A stretch of DNA of 64,000 nucleotides from Microbacterium sp. nov. GSS16 (GCF_028198145.1 NZ_CP116338.1:1860001-1924000); one strand, 5' to 3'; numbered from the stretch's first letter, positions 47,864 to 58,909 are shown. The notes: generated from the letters alone by a model not told the origin. A program made the numbers and translations.

Positions 47864-49099
47864 ATGAATCATGCTGTGCAGCTGCGCTCCATCCAGACGC
47901 TCGTACCCGATGTGACGCTCGAACAGCACACGATCCGCGACATGTTCGCCGCGCAGCCCGGCCTGTCCCGGCTCGCGCAGCGACTGATCGCGACCTCTTT
48001 CGACGGCGCCGGGGTCGAAACGCGACACACCGTGCTCGCAGAGCTCGACCCCGCGGCCGAGATCGACGCACCGCAGTTCCTCGAACGCACCACCGGTGAG
48101 CTGCTCGAACCCGGCACCGCGGTGCGCAACGACATCTACGCGCGCGAGGCCGACCGGCTCTTCATCGAGGCCGCCGGGCGCACCCTCGCGGCCGACCCGG
48201 ACCTCTCGGCATCCGACGTCACGCACGTCGTCACCGTCTCGTGCACCGGCTTCCACGCGCCCGGACCCGATTACGCCATCGTCCGCGCCCTGGGGCTCTC
48301 CGCCGCCGTGCAGCGCTACCACCTCGGGTTCATGGGCTGCTACGCCGCCCTGCCGGCGCTGCGCGCCGCCGCCCAGTTCTGCCGGGCCGACCCCGATGCG
48401 GTCGTGCTGGTGGCCAGCGTCGAGCTGTGCACCCTGCATCTGCGCTCGTCGGACGACCCCGACGCGATCATCGCCTCGTCGCTGTTCGCCGATGGGGCCG
48501 CTGCCGCCCTCGTCACCGCTCGTCGTCTGCCGACCGACGCTCCTGGATTCGTCATCGACGCATTCCACACCGCGCTCATTCCGGACGGGGAGGCGGACAT
48601 GGCGTGGACGGTGGGCGACACGGGGTTCGAGATGGTGCTCTCGACGCGGGTGCCGCAGCTGATCGGAGCGCACATCGACGACGCGCTAGGCGCTCTGTGG
48701 CAGGGGGACGAGGGCATCGCGGGCGGGCTCGGCCGGCATCCGATCGGCGAGCTGGTGCGGCACTGGGCGATCCATCCGGGCGGGCGCAGCATCCTCGATC
48801 GCGTGCAGGAGCGACTCGGGCTCGACGACGGTCAGCTGGCGCCGGCGCGCGAGGTGCTGCGCACGCGCGGCAACATGTCGAGCGCGACGGTGCTGTTCGT
48901 GCTGCAGCGCATTCTCGAGCACGAGTCGCCGCAGCCGGGCGAGCGCGTCGCCGCGATGGCGTTCGGGCCGGGTCTCACCGCCGAGAGCGCGCTGATGACG
49001 ATCGCCGGTCGTGACGCCGTCGCCGGTCGCGACGCCGCGTCCGGTCGCGACGCCGCCGCCGGTCGTGATGCCGTCGCCGGTCGCGGCGATGAGCGCTGA
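47864..49099 (+). CDS. Type III polyketide synthase
   Basis: 411 aa from ATG 47864 (TTG 47852 is an alternative). The thiolase fold has nucleophile Cys127 in VTVSCTGFHAPGPDY, His in AIHPGGRSILD and Asn in RGNMSSATVLFVL. GFMGCYAALPALRAA and MAFGPGLTAE are typical of bacterial alkylresorcinol/alkylpyrone-type synthases (PKS11/ArsB-like). The C-terminus carries four 6-residue repeats (GRDAVA type). It overlaps a methyltransferase by 11 nt, so the product is probably a methylated resorcinol, pyrone or quinone precursor. Confidence 0.9.
   Translation: MNHAVQLRSIQTLVPDVTLEQHTIRDMFAAQPGLSRLAQRLIATSFDGAGVETRHTVLAELDPAAEIDAPQFLERTTGELLEPGTAVRNDIYAREADRLFIEAAGRTLAADPDLSASDVTHVVTVSCTGFHAPGPDYAIVRALGLSAAVQRYHLGFMGCYAALPALRAAAQFCRADPDAVVLVASVELCTLHLRSSDDPDAIIASSLFADGAAAALVTARRLPTDAPGFVIDAFHTALIPDGEADMAWTVGDTGFEMVLSTRVPQLIGAHIDDALGALWQGDEGIAGGLGRHPIGELVRHWAIHPGGRSILDRVQERLGLDDGQLAPAREVLRTRGNMSSATVLFVLQRILEHESPQPGERVAAMAFGPGLTAESALMTIAGRDAVAGRDAASGRDAAAGRDAVAGRGDER
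49004..49075 (+). repeat. Four 18-bp tandem repeats at the type III PKS 3' end
   Basis: GCCGGTCGTGACGCCGTC-type units at 49004, 49022, 49040 and 49058 encode AGRDAV/AGRDAA, followed by a partial unit. They extend the PKS beyond its conserved fold. Confidence 0.92.
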
Positions 49100-49823
49100 G
49101 CGCGGCTCCGTCATCGATCTGCGCCGGCGCGCGATCGATCTGCCCGAGCGGATGGATGCCGACGACGCCGACCCCGAGATGCTCGCGCGAACCTACGCGC
49201 GCTTCCCGTACGTCAACGCGATCCTGGCGGGCAGGCGCGGCCTGCACAGCCGCGAGATCGACCCGCGCGCGCGGCACGGCCGGATCCGCGTGCTCGACAT
49301 CGGCTGCGGGGGAGGTGACATCGCCAGGTACGTCGCTCGCCGGCTGCGCAGAGACGGCATCCGCGCCGAGGTGATCGGCGCCGACATCGACGCGCGGGCG
49401 GTGCGCTGGGCGTCGGATGCCGACGACGAGGGGCTCGTGCGCTGGCGCTGCGTGTCGAGCGCGCAGCTCGTCGCGGAGGGGGAGTCGTTCGACGTCGTGC
49501 TCTCCAACCACGTGCTGCACCATCTCAGCGCGTCGCAGCTGGCTGACCTGCTCAACGACTCCACGCGCCTGACCGCCCCGGGCGGCATCGCCGTCCACGG
49601 CGACATCGCCCGAAGCCGGACGGCCTACGCGCTCTTCGACGCGCTCACCCGGCCGATCGCCGACACCCTGCTGAAGAACTCGTTCATCCGCGAAGACGGG
49701 CTGCTCAGCATCCGCCGCTCGTACACCGCGGCGGAGCTCGCCGCCGTCGCGCCGCCGGGATGGCGCGTCCAGCGGCGGTTCCCGTCGCGGCTCCTGCTGG
49801 TGCACGCCGGCCACCTGTACTGA
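49089..49823 (+). CDS. Class I SAM-dependent methyltransferase
   Basis: 244 aa from ATG 49089, which overlaps the PKS stop by 11 nt; longer in-frame starts lie in the PKS repeat tract. SAM motifs are VLDIGCGGGDIARYVARRL, VIGADIDARAVRWA and FDVVLSNHVLHHLS. It resembles UbiE/tailoring methyltransferases paired with type III PKS genes. In related genomes an FAD oxidoreductase often completes this set (recalled, not checked); none is seen here. Confidence 0.88.
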   Translation: MSAERGSVIDLRRRAIDLPERMDADDADPEMLARTYARFPYVNAILAGRRGLHSREIDPRARHGRIRVLDIGCGGGDIARYVARRLRRDGIRAEVIGADIDARAVRWASDADDEGLVRWRCVSSAQLVAEGESFDVVLSNHVLHHLSASQLADLLNDSTRLTAPGGIAVHGDIARSRTAYALFDALTRPIADTLLKNSFIREDGLLSIRRSYTAAELAAVAPPGWRVQRRFPSRLLLVHAGHLY

Positions 49824-49840
49824 AACGGGCCCACAATGGG

Positions 49841-49876
49841 GAAGGAGGCCCGGTCCGACCGGACCGGGCCTCCTTC
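49841..49876. terminator. Bidirectional terminator between methyltransferase and lpdA
   Basis: GAAGGAGGCCCGGTCC (49841-49856) pairs perfectly with GGACCGGGCCTCCTTC (49861-49876) around GACC. It separates two convergent genes. Confidence 0.85.
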
Positions 49877-49889
49877 TCGAGACGGGATG

Positions 49890-51287
49890 TCACATGTTGA
49901 TCATGTGACCGGCGAGACCGTGGAAGGCCTCCTGCAGCGCCTCCGACAGCGTCGGGTGGGTGTGCACGTTGCGTGCGGCCTCGAGCGCGGTGAGGTCCCA
50001 CTTCTGCGCGAGGGTCAGCTCGGGCAGCAGCTCCGACACATCGGGTCCGATGAGGTGGCCGCCGATGAGCTCGAGGTGCTCGGCGTCGGCGATCAGCTTG
50101 ACGAAGCCGACGGGCTCGCCCAGGCCGTTGGCCTTGCCGTTCGCGCTGAACGGGAACTTGGCGACCTTGATCTCGCGACCCTCGGCCTTCGCCTGCTCCT
50201 CGGTGAGGCCGAAGCTGGCGACCTGCGGCTGGCAGAACGTGGCGCGCGGCATCATGCGGTAGTCGCCCAGCGTCTGGGTCTCGGCCTTGCCGATGGTCTC
50301 GGCCGCGACGACCGCCTGCGCCTCGGCCACGTGGGCCAGCTGCAGCTTCGCCGTGACGTCGCCGATCGCGTAGATGCCCTCGACGTTGGTGCGCATGTGG
50401 TCGTCGATGTCGATCGCGCCGCGCTCGGTGAGCTTCACACCGGTCTTGTCGAGGCCGAAGCCCTCGATGTTCGGCGCGAAGCCGACCGACATGAGCACCT
50501 TGCCCGCGGTGATCTCGCCCGGCTGGCCGTCGCGGGTCTCGTAGGTCACGACGACCTCGGAGCCCTTGTCGGTGACGGTCTTCACCGCGGTGGAGGTGAG
50601 GATGTCGACGCCGAGCTTCTTGTACTGACGCTGGATCTCCTTCGAGACCTCGGGGTCCTCGTTGGGGAGTGCACGGTCGAGGAACTCGATGATCGTGACC
50701 TTGACGCCGTAGTTCGTCATCACGTAGCCGAACTCCATGCCGATGGCGCCGGCACCGACGATGACGATCGACTCGGGAAGCTCGCGCGAGAGGATCTGCT
50801 CCTCATAGGTGACGACGTTGTCGCTGAGCTCGACGCCGGGCAGCAAGCGCACGGTCGAGCCGGTGGCGATGATCGCGTTGTCGAAGGTGATCTCCTCCGA
50901 CGACCCGTCGCTCTTCGCGACGGAGATCGCCTTCGGGCCGGTGAAGGTGCCGCGACCCTCGTACTCGGTCACCTTGTTCTTCTTCATCAGGAAGTGGATG
51001 CCCTTGACGTGCGTCTCCGCCACCTTGCGGCTGCGGTCGAACGCGGCGCCGAAGTCGAAGCTCACGTCCCCCGAGATGCCGAAGAAGTCGGCCTTGTGGG
51101 TGAAGGTGTGGGCGACCTCGGCATTCTTCAGGAGCGACTTCGAGGGGATGCATCCGACGTTCAGACACACACCGCCCCAGTACTTCTCCTCGATGATCGC
51201 GGTGGACAGACCGAGCTGGGAGCTGCGGACGGCGGCGACGTATCCGCCAGGGCCCGCGCCGAGGATGACGACATCGTAGTGTGGCAT
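49890..51287 (-). CDS. lpdA: Dihydrolipoyl dehydrogenase
   Basis: 465 aa E3 flavoenzyme of 2-oxoacid dehydrogenase complexes. FAD site [17 protein letters not shown], redox disulfide [17 protein letters not shown] site [13 protein letters not shown], and the C-terminal His-Glu dyad region [19 protein letters not shown] 51287 follows a TAGGCT hexamer by 6 nt, so it is likely leaderless; GTG 51293 is less likely. Next door, head to head, is the FHA protein that in relatives (GarA/OdhI) controls 2-oxoglutarate dehydrogenase, which uses this E3. Confidence 0.95.
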   Translation of the reverse strand: MPHYDVVILGAGPGGYVAAVRSSQLGLSTAIIEEKYWGGVCLNVGCIPSKSLLKNAEVAHTFTHKADFFGISGDVSFDFGAAFDRSRKVAETHVKGIHFLMKKNKVTEYEGRGTFTGPKAISVAKSDGSSEEITFDNAIIATGSTVRLLPGVELSDNVVTYEEQILSRELPESIVIVGAGAIGMEFGYVMTNYGVKVTIIEFLDRALPNEDPEVSKEIQRQYKKLGVDILTSTAVKTVTDKGSEVVVTYETRDGQPGEITAGKVLMSVGFAPNIEGFGLDKTGVKLTERGAIDIDDHMRTNVEGIYAIGDVTAKLQLAHVAEAQAVVAAETIGKAETQTLGDYRMMPRATFCQPQVASFGLTEEQAKAEGREIKVAKFPFSANGKANGLGEPVGFVKLIADAEHLELIGGHLIGPDVSELLPELTLAQKWDLTALEAARNVHTHPTLSEALQEAFHGLAGHMINM

Positions 51288-51293
51288 GCCCAC

Positions 51294-51299
51294 AGCCTA
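51294..51299 (-). promoter_or_regulatory. -10 hexamer TAGGCT for lpdA
   Basis: TAGGCT, then 6 nt, then ATG 51287 on the minus strand. Predicts a leaderless lpdA mRNA. Confidence 0.6.
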
Positions 51300-51390
51300 A
51301 TCCCTGGCCGAAGGTGCGAGCGGGCGCGGGACCCGACAGAAAGTGACGGGCGGGCCTGTATCGGGCCTCCTTCCTGGTCCGCGCATCAGA

Positions 51391-51396
51391 TAGTCT
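51391..51396 (+). promoter_or_regulatory. Possible -10 hexamer TAGTCT upstream of FHA gene
   Basis: TAGTCT lies 24 nt before GTG 51420, leaving room for the GAGGAGGGAG ribosome site; a short-leader promoter fits. Confidence 0.45.
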
Positions 51397-51419
51397 GGAG
51401 TGCCGGAGGAGGGAGACCC

Positions 51420-51902
51420 GTGACAGACGACAGCATCGGCGCCGGAGGCGCTATCCACCGCAGCGGCGGCGAGAAGCGCCACGACGTGACACAGACGTTC
51501 GGGCACGACTCCGATCTGTCCTTCGTGCCCTTCGGCGCCGACCTCACCGAGCCCGAGGCGGCCGCGATCTCCGCACTGCCTTCGGGGTCCGCGCTGCTGC
51601 TCGTGCGAGCCGGTGCTCTGGCGGGTGCCCGCTACCTGCTCGACTCCGACGTCACCACTGTGGGGCGCCACCCCGAGGCGGACATCTTCTTCGACGACGT
51701 CACCGTCTCCCGTCGTCACGCCGAGATCACCCGCTCGGGAACGGCGTTCGAGATCGTCGACCAGCGCTCGCTGAACGGCACCTACGTCAACGGAGAGCGC
51801 GTCGACCGCAGCGAGCTCGCCAACGGCTACGAGCTGCGCATCGGCAAGTTCCGGATGAACTTCTTCGCGTCGCCGATCGACCTCGCGACGGCGATCGACT
51901 GA
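51420..51902 (+). CDS. garA: FHA-domain signalling protein, GarA/OdhI-like
   Basis: 160 aa from GTG 51420 (GGAGG upstream). The FHA domain is C-terminal (LLDSDVTTVGRHPEADIFFDDVTVSRRHAEITR; SLNGTYVNGERV). The N-terminal region has VTQTFGHDSDLSF at the place of the GarA/OdhI phospho-Thr motif (ETTSVF), though the sequence differs. In relatives, kinase PknB/PknG phosphorylates it to switch its binding to 2-oxoglutarate dehydrogenase and glutamate dehydrogenase. A PASTA kinase lies 10 kb away. Its stop overlaps the next ATG. Confidence 0.88.
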   Translation: MTDDSIGAGGAIHRSGGEKRHDVTQTFGHDSDLSFVPFGADLTEPEAAAISALPSGSALLLVRAGALAGARYLLDSDVTTVGRHPEADIFFDDVTVSRRHAEITRSGTAFEIVDQRSLNGTYVNGERVDRSELANGYELRIGKFRMNFFASPIDLATAID

Positions 51903-52591
51903 TGGCGGCGGCCGGCGCCGCCAGGGACCGCTCCGCATCCGCGGGTCTTCTGAGCATCGGTCAGGTCCTTGCTCGGCTCACCCCCGAGTTCCCCCAGCTC
52001 ACCTCCAGCAAGCTGCGCTTCCTCGAGGTGCAGGGCATCGTCACTCCGTCGCGCACCGAGTCCGGCTACCGGAAGTTCTCCGCCTCGGACCTCGAGCGTC
52101 TGCGTGCGGGCCTCACCCTGCAGCGCGACCACTACCTCCCGCTCAGCGTCATCCGCGAGCAGCTCGATGAAGCCGAGGCGAAGGGCGAGGGATGGGGCAG
52201 CATCGCTCCTCCGTCGATCTCGCCGCCGGCCCGCCGCCGTCGACGCGAAGAGCTGCTGCTGCACACGGGTGCGACTCCGCAGCTGCTCAACGACGCGATC
52301 AGCGCCGGGCTGATCGTGGCGGCCGAACACTACACCGATCAGGCGGCCACGATGCTGTCGGGCCTGGTGACGCTCGCCCGCCACGGCATCGAACCTCGCC
52401 ACCTGCGCAGCATGCGTCAGAACGCCGAGCGCGAGGCGGCGCTGATCGAGTCGGCGCTGTCGACGCTGCTGCGTCGCACCGACGCGGCATCCCGGGGGAG
52501 GGCGGCGGAACTCGCCCCCGAGCTCGCCACGCACATCGACGAGGTGCGCCGCCAGCTCGTGACCCAATCGCTCGAGCGCGTGCTTTCGTAA
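51902..52591 (+). CDS. ftsR: MerR family regulator, FtsR-like (Rv1828-type)
   Basis: 229 aa. MerR winged helix: LLSIGQVLARLTPEFPQLTSSKLRFLEVQGIVTPSRTESGYRKFSASDLERLRAGLTLQRDHYLPLSVIREQLDE. Orthologue place and sequence type match Rv1828, called FtsR in Corynebacterium, where it activates ftsZ. A long helical C-terminal part (about 95-225) is the family's effector/dimer region. ATG overlaps the FHA stop by one base. Confidence 0.88.
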   Translation: MAAAGAARDRSASAGLLSIGQVLARLTPEFPQLTSSKLRFLEVQGIVTPSRTESGYRKFSASDLERLRAGLTLQRDHYLPLSVIREQLDEAEAKGEGWGSIAPPSISPPARRRRREELLLHTGATPQLLNDAISAGLIVAAEHYTDQAATMLSGLVTLARHGIEPRHLRSMRQNAEREAALIESALSTLLRRTDAASRGRAAELAPELATHIDEVRRQLVTQSLERVLS

Positions 52592-52691
52592 CGAACGGAT
52601 TGCGACACACCTTCCCCGCGGGTCGGATGTCGTTGCCGGGGCAGGGGTCCTGCTCTACCGTGGGGGATAAGCCGTTCAGGAGGGACAGAGT

Positions 52692-53237
52692 ATGAGTGCG
52701 GATGGGCTTGCAGGCAACCCGCGGTTCGTGACCGAACTTCTGTTCACCGACGGTCTGCCGGCGATGGACGACGAGGTCGGATACCGCGGTGCCGTCGCCG
52801 CTCGCGCTGCGGGCATCACGTACCGCCAGCTCGACTACTGGGCGCGTACCGAACTGGTCGTCCCGACCGTGCGCGGCGCCTCCGGATCCGGCTCCCAGCG
52901 CCTGTACGGCTTCCGTGACATCCTCGTCCTCAAGCTCGTGAAGCGACTGCTCGACACCGGTATCTCGCTGCAGCAGATCCGCACCGCGGTCGAGCAGCTC
53001 CGCGCAGCGGGCATCCGTGATCTCGCCGGAACCACGCTGATGAGCGACGGCGCGTCGGTCTACCTGTGCACCTCGAACGACGAGGTGATCGACCTCGTCA
53101 GCCGCGGACAGGGCGTCTTCGGCATCGCCGTCGGCAAGGTCCTGCGCGAGGTCGAGTCCACGCTCGTCGAGTTCGACCCCACCGCGCCCGACCCGGTCGA
53201 CGAACTCGCCGCGCGTCGGTCCAAGCGCACCGCCTGA
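52692..53237 (+). CDS. MerR family regulator (Rv1830-type)
   Basis: 181 aa with AGGAGGGACAG upstream of ATG 52692. DNA-binding part GYRGAVAARAAGITYRQLDYWARTELVVPTVRGASGSGSQRLYGFRDILVLKLVKRLLDTGISLQQIRTAVEQL. The C-terminal half (GTTLMSDGASVYLCTSNDEVIDLVSRGQGVFGIAVGKVLREVE) is the conserved Rv1830-type domain. In Mycobacterium a DUF151 nuclease gene lies between the two MerR genes; here there is only a 100-nt gap. Confidence 0.88.
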   Translation: MSADGLAGNPRFVTELLFTDGLPAMDDEVGYRGAVAARAAGITYRQLDYWARTELVVPTVRGASGSGSQRLYGFRDILVLKLVKRLLDTGISLQQIRTAVEQLRAAGIRDLAGTTLMSDGASVYLCTSNDEVIDLVSRGQGVFGIAVGKVLREVESTLVEFDPTAPDPVDELAARRSKRTA

Positions 53238-53247
53238 GTCTCCACGT

Positions 53248-53292
53248 CGACTCGCTGCGCTCGCTCAGTGCAAGCGCCAGGCTCAGGGACCC
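53248..53292. repeat. Diverged REP-like element after second MerR gene
   Basis: CGACTCGCTGCGCTCGCTCA and, nearby, AGGCTCAGGGACC resemble halves of the actinobacterial GGTCGCTGAGCCTGTCGAAGCG repeat. Copy is degenerate. Compare 15354-15384. Confidence 0.5.
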
Positions 53293-53304
53293 ATCTGGTG
53301 TAGA

Positions 53305-53338
53305 CGAAGAGAGCCGCCCCGAGGGGCGGCTTCTCTCT
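53305..53338. terminator. Bidirectional terminator between MerR and ParA genes
   Basis: AGCCGCCCC (53311-53319) pairs with GGGGCGGCT (53322-53330); flanking GAAGAG and CTCTTC extend the stem. Pyrimidine-rich tail TCTCTCTTC. Lies between convergent genes. Confidence 0.8.
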
Positions 53339-53355
53339 TCTGTGCGCTGGGGCTT

Positions 53356-54168
53356 TCAGGCCGTCGCGCCGCTCTCGGGCACGGGCACACGGCCGGTGCG
53401 GATGATGCGATCGAGCAGCGCGTCGAAGTCGGCCGCGAGCTCCTGGGCGGAGTCGCCCGGCCAGATGTGCAGCGGCTTCGCGGCGCCCTGCGCCTGCTGC
53501 AGCGACGTGCGCTCGGGCAGCTGAGGCGACAGCACGAGGGGGCCGAACATGTCGCGCAGCTCTTTGATGCGGAACTGGTGCTCGATCGACTGCGGACGCA
53601 CGCGGTTCACGACGATGCCCAGTGGCTGGAGTCGAGGGGAGAGGCCGCGGCGGATCTCCTCGATGGCGCGCAGCGCGCGGTCGGCGGCGGCGACTGAGAA
53701 GAGGCCGGGCTCGGTGACGACCATCACGCGGTCGCTGGCAGCCCAGGCGGTGCGCGTGAGGGCGTTCAGCGACGGGGCGCAGTCGATCAGCACGAGGTCG
53801 TACTCGCTCTCGACGGTCGCCAGAGCCTCTTCCAACTTCCAGACGTCGCGCACGCTCGGATGCGGTCCGTCGAAGTTGATCGCCGACGGGCTCCCGATCA
53901 GCACATCGATCGTGCCGGGGTGCACCTTCGCCCACCCGCTGGTGGTGATCGCCTGGCGCACCACCTTCTCCTTGGGATTGCCGAGGACGTCGGCGATGTT
54001 CAGCCGTCCGGCGATCTGAAGGTCCATGCCGGTGGACACGTCGGACTGCGGATCGAGGTCGACGACCAGGGTCCGTATGCCACGGGCGAAGGCGGCGGAG
54101 GCGAGACCGAGAGTCACGGTCGTCTTTCCGACGCCTCCCTTTAGGGAGCTGACGCTGAGTACGTGCAC
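53356..54168 (-). CDS. ParA-family ATPase (solitary)
   Basis: 270 aa. Deviant Walker [20 protein letters not shown], Walker A' LVVDLDPQSDVSTGMDL, Walker B YDLVLIDCAPSLNALTR. C-terminal helices LDRIIRTGRVP end it. No parB or centromere-like repeats are seen. It is divergent from a second, larger MinD/ParA-type gene 142 bp away, and the two may work together in polar or division-site positioning (inference). GTG 54168 follows TAACGT by 7 nt. Confidence 0.88.
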   Translation of the reverse strand: MHVLSVSSLKGGVGKTTVTLGLASAAFARGIRTLVVDLDPQSDVSTGMDLQIAGRLNIADVLGNPKEKVVRQAITTSGWAKVHPGTIDVLIGSPSAINFDGPHPSVRDVWKLEEALATVESEYDLVLIDCAPSLNALTRTAWAASDRVMVVTEPGLFSVAAADRALRAIEEIRRGLSPRLQPLGIVVNRVRPQSIEHQFRIKELRDMFGPLVLSPQLPERTSLQQAQGAAKPLHIWPGDSAQELAADFDALLDRIIRTGRVPVPESGATA

Positions 54169-54175
54169 GACCTAC

Positions 54176-54181
54176 ACGTTA
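54176..54181 (-). promoter_or_regulatory. -10 hexamer TAACGT for ParA gene
   Basis: TAACGT, then 7 nt, then GTG 54168 on the minus strand. Confidence 0.5.
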
Positions 54182-54310
54182 CCGTGCGCTTCTTCGGGCG
54201 GCGCTCAGCGTCGGGCGGTGCGTCCGAGCCAGACCGTGCTTTTGCCGGGGATCAGGCGGGCGCACTAACCTTGTCGGGCGCCCACAAGGGTTGCGAGCTG
54301 GGAGTGAACC

Positions 54311-56385
<2,075 letters not shown>

Positions 56386-56386
<1 letters not shown>

Positions 56387-56877
56387 TGACCGTCCGCGAG
56401 ATCCGCCTCTACGGCGACCCGGTGCTGCGCACGGTCTGCGAACCGATCGGCGAGATCGACGACGGCGTTCGCGCCCTCATCACCGACCTCATCGACACCG
56501 TCGAACTGCCCGGTCGCGCCGGAGTGGCGGCGAACCAGATCGGCTTCGCTCTGCGCGCCTTCAGCTACAACGTCGACGGTGAGATCGGCTACGTCATCAA
56601 CCCGGTGCTCACCGAGGTGCGCGGCGAGGCCGTGCCGACGGGGGAGGGATGCCTGTCGGTGCCCGGGCTGTGGCACGACACCCCTCGGCATCCGTGGGCT
56701 CGTGTCGAGGGCATCGACCTCGACGGCCAGCCGGTCGTGCTCGAGGGTGACGGTCTGCTCGCGCAGGCGCTGCAGCACGAGACCGACCATCTCGACGGAC
56801 GTGTCTATCTGAGCCGGCTGGAGGGCGAGACCCGCAGACTCGCCATGCGGCAGGTGCGTGAGAGCGACTGGTTCTGA
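56386..56877 (+). CDS. def: Peptide deformylase
   Basis: 163 aa with all three class I motifs: GVAANQIGF (motif 1), EGCLSVPGL (motif 2, metal Cys) and QHETDHLDG (motif 3, HExxH-like). Removes N-formyl from nascent peptides co-translationally. ATG overlaps the upstream stop (TGATG). The coupling of def to a MinD-type gene is unusual but may just reflect a shared operon. Confidence 0.95.
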
Positions 56878-56893
56878 CGGCGAGGTCCTCGGA

Positions 56894-56960
56894 ACGTCGA
56901 CGCCCCCTCTCGGGCCCATCGCCCCGATGGGGCGCGGACACTCAGAGGGGGCGTCGACGT
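56894..56960. terminator. Two-tier hairpin between def and fadD
   Basis: ACGTCGACGCCCCCTCT (56894-56910) pairs perfectly with AGAGGGGGCGTCGACGT (56944-56960). Inside it, CCCATCG and CGATGGG form a second stem. It separates convergent genes and has no T-tract. Confidence 0.7.
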
Positions 56961-56967
56961 GTGAAGG

Positions 56968-58794
56968 TCAGCCCAGCGGCGTCGTGGTCGTCTGGACGGG
57001 GGTGTCGTAGATCTCGGCCACCGCGTCGGCGAAGTCATCGAGGATGACGTTGCGCTTGATCGACATCTTCGGTGTCAGGTGGCCGCTCGCCTCGGTCCAC
57101 TCCACCGGCAGGATCGTGAACTTGCGGATCGACTCGGCGCGGGAGACCGTCTTGTTCGCGCGGTCGACCGCACGCTGCACCTCTTCGCGCACCGCCGCGT
57201 TGCGGCTGGCCTCGCTCAGCGACATGTCGGCCGGAAGACCGTTGTTCGCCAGCCAGGTCGGCAGCATCTCGCTGTCGAGGGTGACCAGGGCCGAGATGAA
57301 CGGCTTCTGATCGCCCAGCACGACGACCTGGCTCACGATGGGGTTCGAGCGGATCGGATCCTCGAGCATCGCCGGGGCGACGTTCTTGCCGCCCGCCGTG
57401 ACGATGATCTCCTTCTTGCGACCGGTGATCGTGAGGAAGCCCTCCGAGTCGAAGCTTCCCAGATCGCCGGTGCGGAACCAGCCGTCGTCGAAGGCGGCCT
57501 CGGTGGCCTCGGGGTTGTTCCAGTACTCCTTGAAGACGTTGATGCCCCTGACCTCGATCTCGCCGTCGTCGGCCAGCCGCACGCCCACGCCGGGCAGTGC
57601 GGGGCCGACCGTGCCGATCTTCGACTTGTGGGCGAGGTTGACCGTCGCAGGGGCGGTCGTCTCGGTCAGGCCGTAGCCCTCGAGGATCACCACGCCGAGA
57701 CTGTGGAAGAAGTGTCCGAGGCGGGCGCCGAGGGGCGCCGAGCCCGACACGGCGTAAGAGACGTTGCCGCCCATGGCCTCACGCAGCTTGCTGTAGACGA
57801 GCTTGTTGAAGAGCGCGAACTTCATCCGCAGGCCGAACGGGATCGGCTTGCCCTCCTCGAGCAGGGTGGAGTGCTCGATCGCCGCCGCGGCCGCTGCGCG
57901 GAAGATCTTGCCCTTGCCGCCTGCCTCCGCCTTCTGCTCGGCGGAGTTGTAGACCTTCTCGAACACCCGGGGCACGGCGAGCAGGAACGTCGGCTTGAAC
58001 GAGCCGAGCGCGGGAAGCAGCTGCTTCGTGTCGGGCTGGTGCCCGGTGCGCACACCCGAGTGCACGGCCAGGATCGAGATGAACCGTGCGAACACGTGCG
58101 CGGTCGTGATGAACAGCAGGGTCGAGGCGCCGGGCGCCGAGACGACCTCGTCGAGGGCCTTCGCGGAGTTGCGCGAGAGCTCGACGAAGTTGCTGTGCGT
58201 GAGCACGCAGCCCTTCGGGCGACCGGTCGAGCCGGAGGTGTAGATCAGCGTGGCGATGTCGGAGCCGACGGCGATGCCGCGACGGCGCTCGATCTCAGCG
58301 TCGTCCACCTCGGCGCCGCGTGCGGTGAGGGTGTCGATCGCGCCGAGGTGCAGCTGCCATATCTCGCGCACGAGCGGCAGGTCACCGCGCACCTCGTCGG
58401 CGCGGGTGAAATGCTCGGCGGACTCGACGATCAGGGCGGTCGCCCCGGAGTCCTCCATGATCCACTGGATCTGAGCGGGGGAGCTGGTCTCGTAGATGGG
58501 GACCATCACCGCGCCCGCGTAGAACAGCGCGAAGTCGATCAGCGTCCAGTCGTAGGTCGTCTTCGCGATGAAGCCGACCTTCTCACCGGGCTGGATGCCG
58601 GCGGCGACGAATCCCTTGGCGAGAGCGATCACCGCGGTCTCGAAGTCCTTCGCCGAGATATCGCGCCATCCGCTGCCCTCCGGCACGCTGAACAGGGCGA
58701 GGTCGGGGGACTTCTTGACCCGCTCGGCGAGCAGGTCGCTGACATTTCCCTCGGGGTCGGCAGGGACGATTGCGGGGACTTCGAACTGGGCCAC
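56968..58794 (-). CDS. Long-chain acyl-CoA synthetase (FadD15-type)
   Basis: 608 aa ANL-superfamily enzyme. P-loop ATLIYTSGSTGRPKGCVLTHSNF, A5 motif EGYGLTETTAPATVN, A7/A8 region GWFRTGDLGSFDSEGFLTITGRKKEII. It activates long-chain fatty acids with ATP and CoA. GTG 58794 has AAGGAG at 5-nt spacing; a TTG 36 nt upstream lacks one. Divergent from an acyltransferase gene, so the two probably share a lipid-synthesis role, as the FadD15/Rv2182c region does in M. tuberculosis. Confidence 0.92.
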   Translation of the reverse strand: MAQFEVPAIVPADPEGNVSDLLAERVKKSPDLALFSVPEGSGWRDISAKDFETAVIALAKGFVAAGIQPGEKVGFIAKTTYDWTLIDFALFYAGAVMVPIYETSSPAQIQWIMEDSGATALIVESAEHFTRADEVRGDLPLVREIWQLHLGAIDTLTARGAEVDDAEIERRRGIAVGSDIATLIYTSGSTGRPKGCVLTHSNFVELSRNSAKALDEVVSAPGASTLLFITTAHVFARFISILAVHSGVRTGHQPDTKQLLPALGSFKPTFLLAVPRVFEKVYNSAEQKAEAGGKGKIFRAAAAAAIEHSTLLEEGKPIPFGLRMKFALFNKLVYSKLREAMGGNVSYAVSGSAPLGARLGHFFHSLGVVILEGYGLTETTAPATVNLAHKSKIGTVGPALPGVGVRLADDGEIEVRGINVFKEYWNNPEATEAAFDDGWFRTGDLGSFDSEGFLTITGRKKEIIVTAGGKNVAPAMLEDPIRSNPIVSQVVVLGDQKPFISALVTLDSEMLPTWLANNGLPADMSLSEASRNAAVREEVQRAVDRANKTVSRAESIRKFTILPVEWTEASGHLTPKMSIKRNVILDDFADAVAEIYDTPVQTTTTPLG

Positions 58795-58896
58795 GGCAGC
58801 TCCTTCGGCACCGATCGGACGGGTGTGCAAGAAGTCTATGGCATGAGACCCAGTCGCATCGTTGAAGAAACTCGGTCGCCGATGTCGCCTCGGCGC

Positions 58897-58902
58897 TAGA
58901 CT
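58897..58902 (+). promoter_or_regulatory. -10 hexamer TAGACT for plsC
   Basis: TAGACT, then 7 nt, then ATG 58910. Confidence 0.55.
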
Positions 58903-58909
58903 TCCCTCG

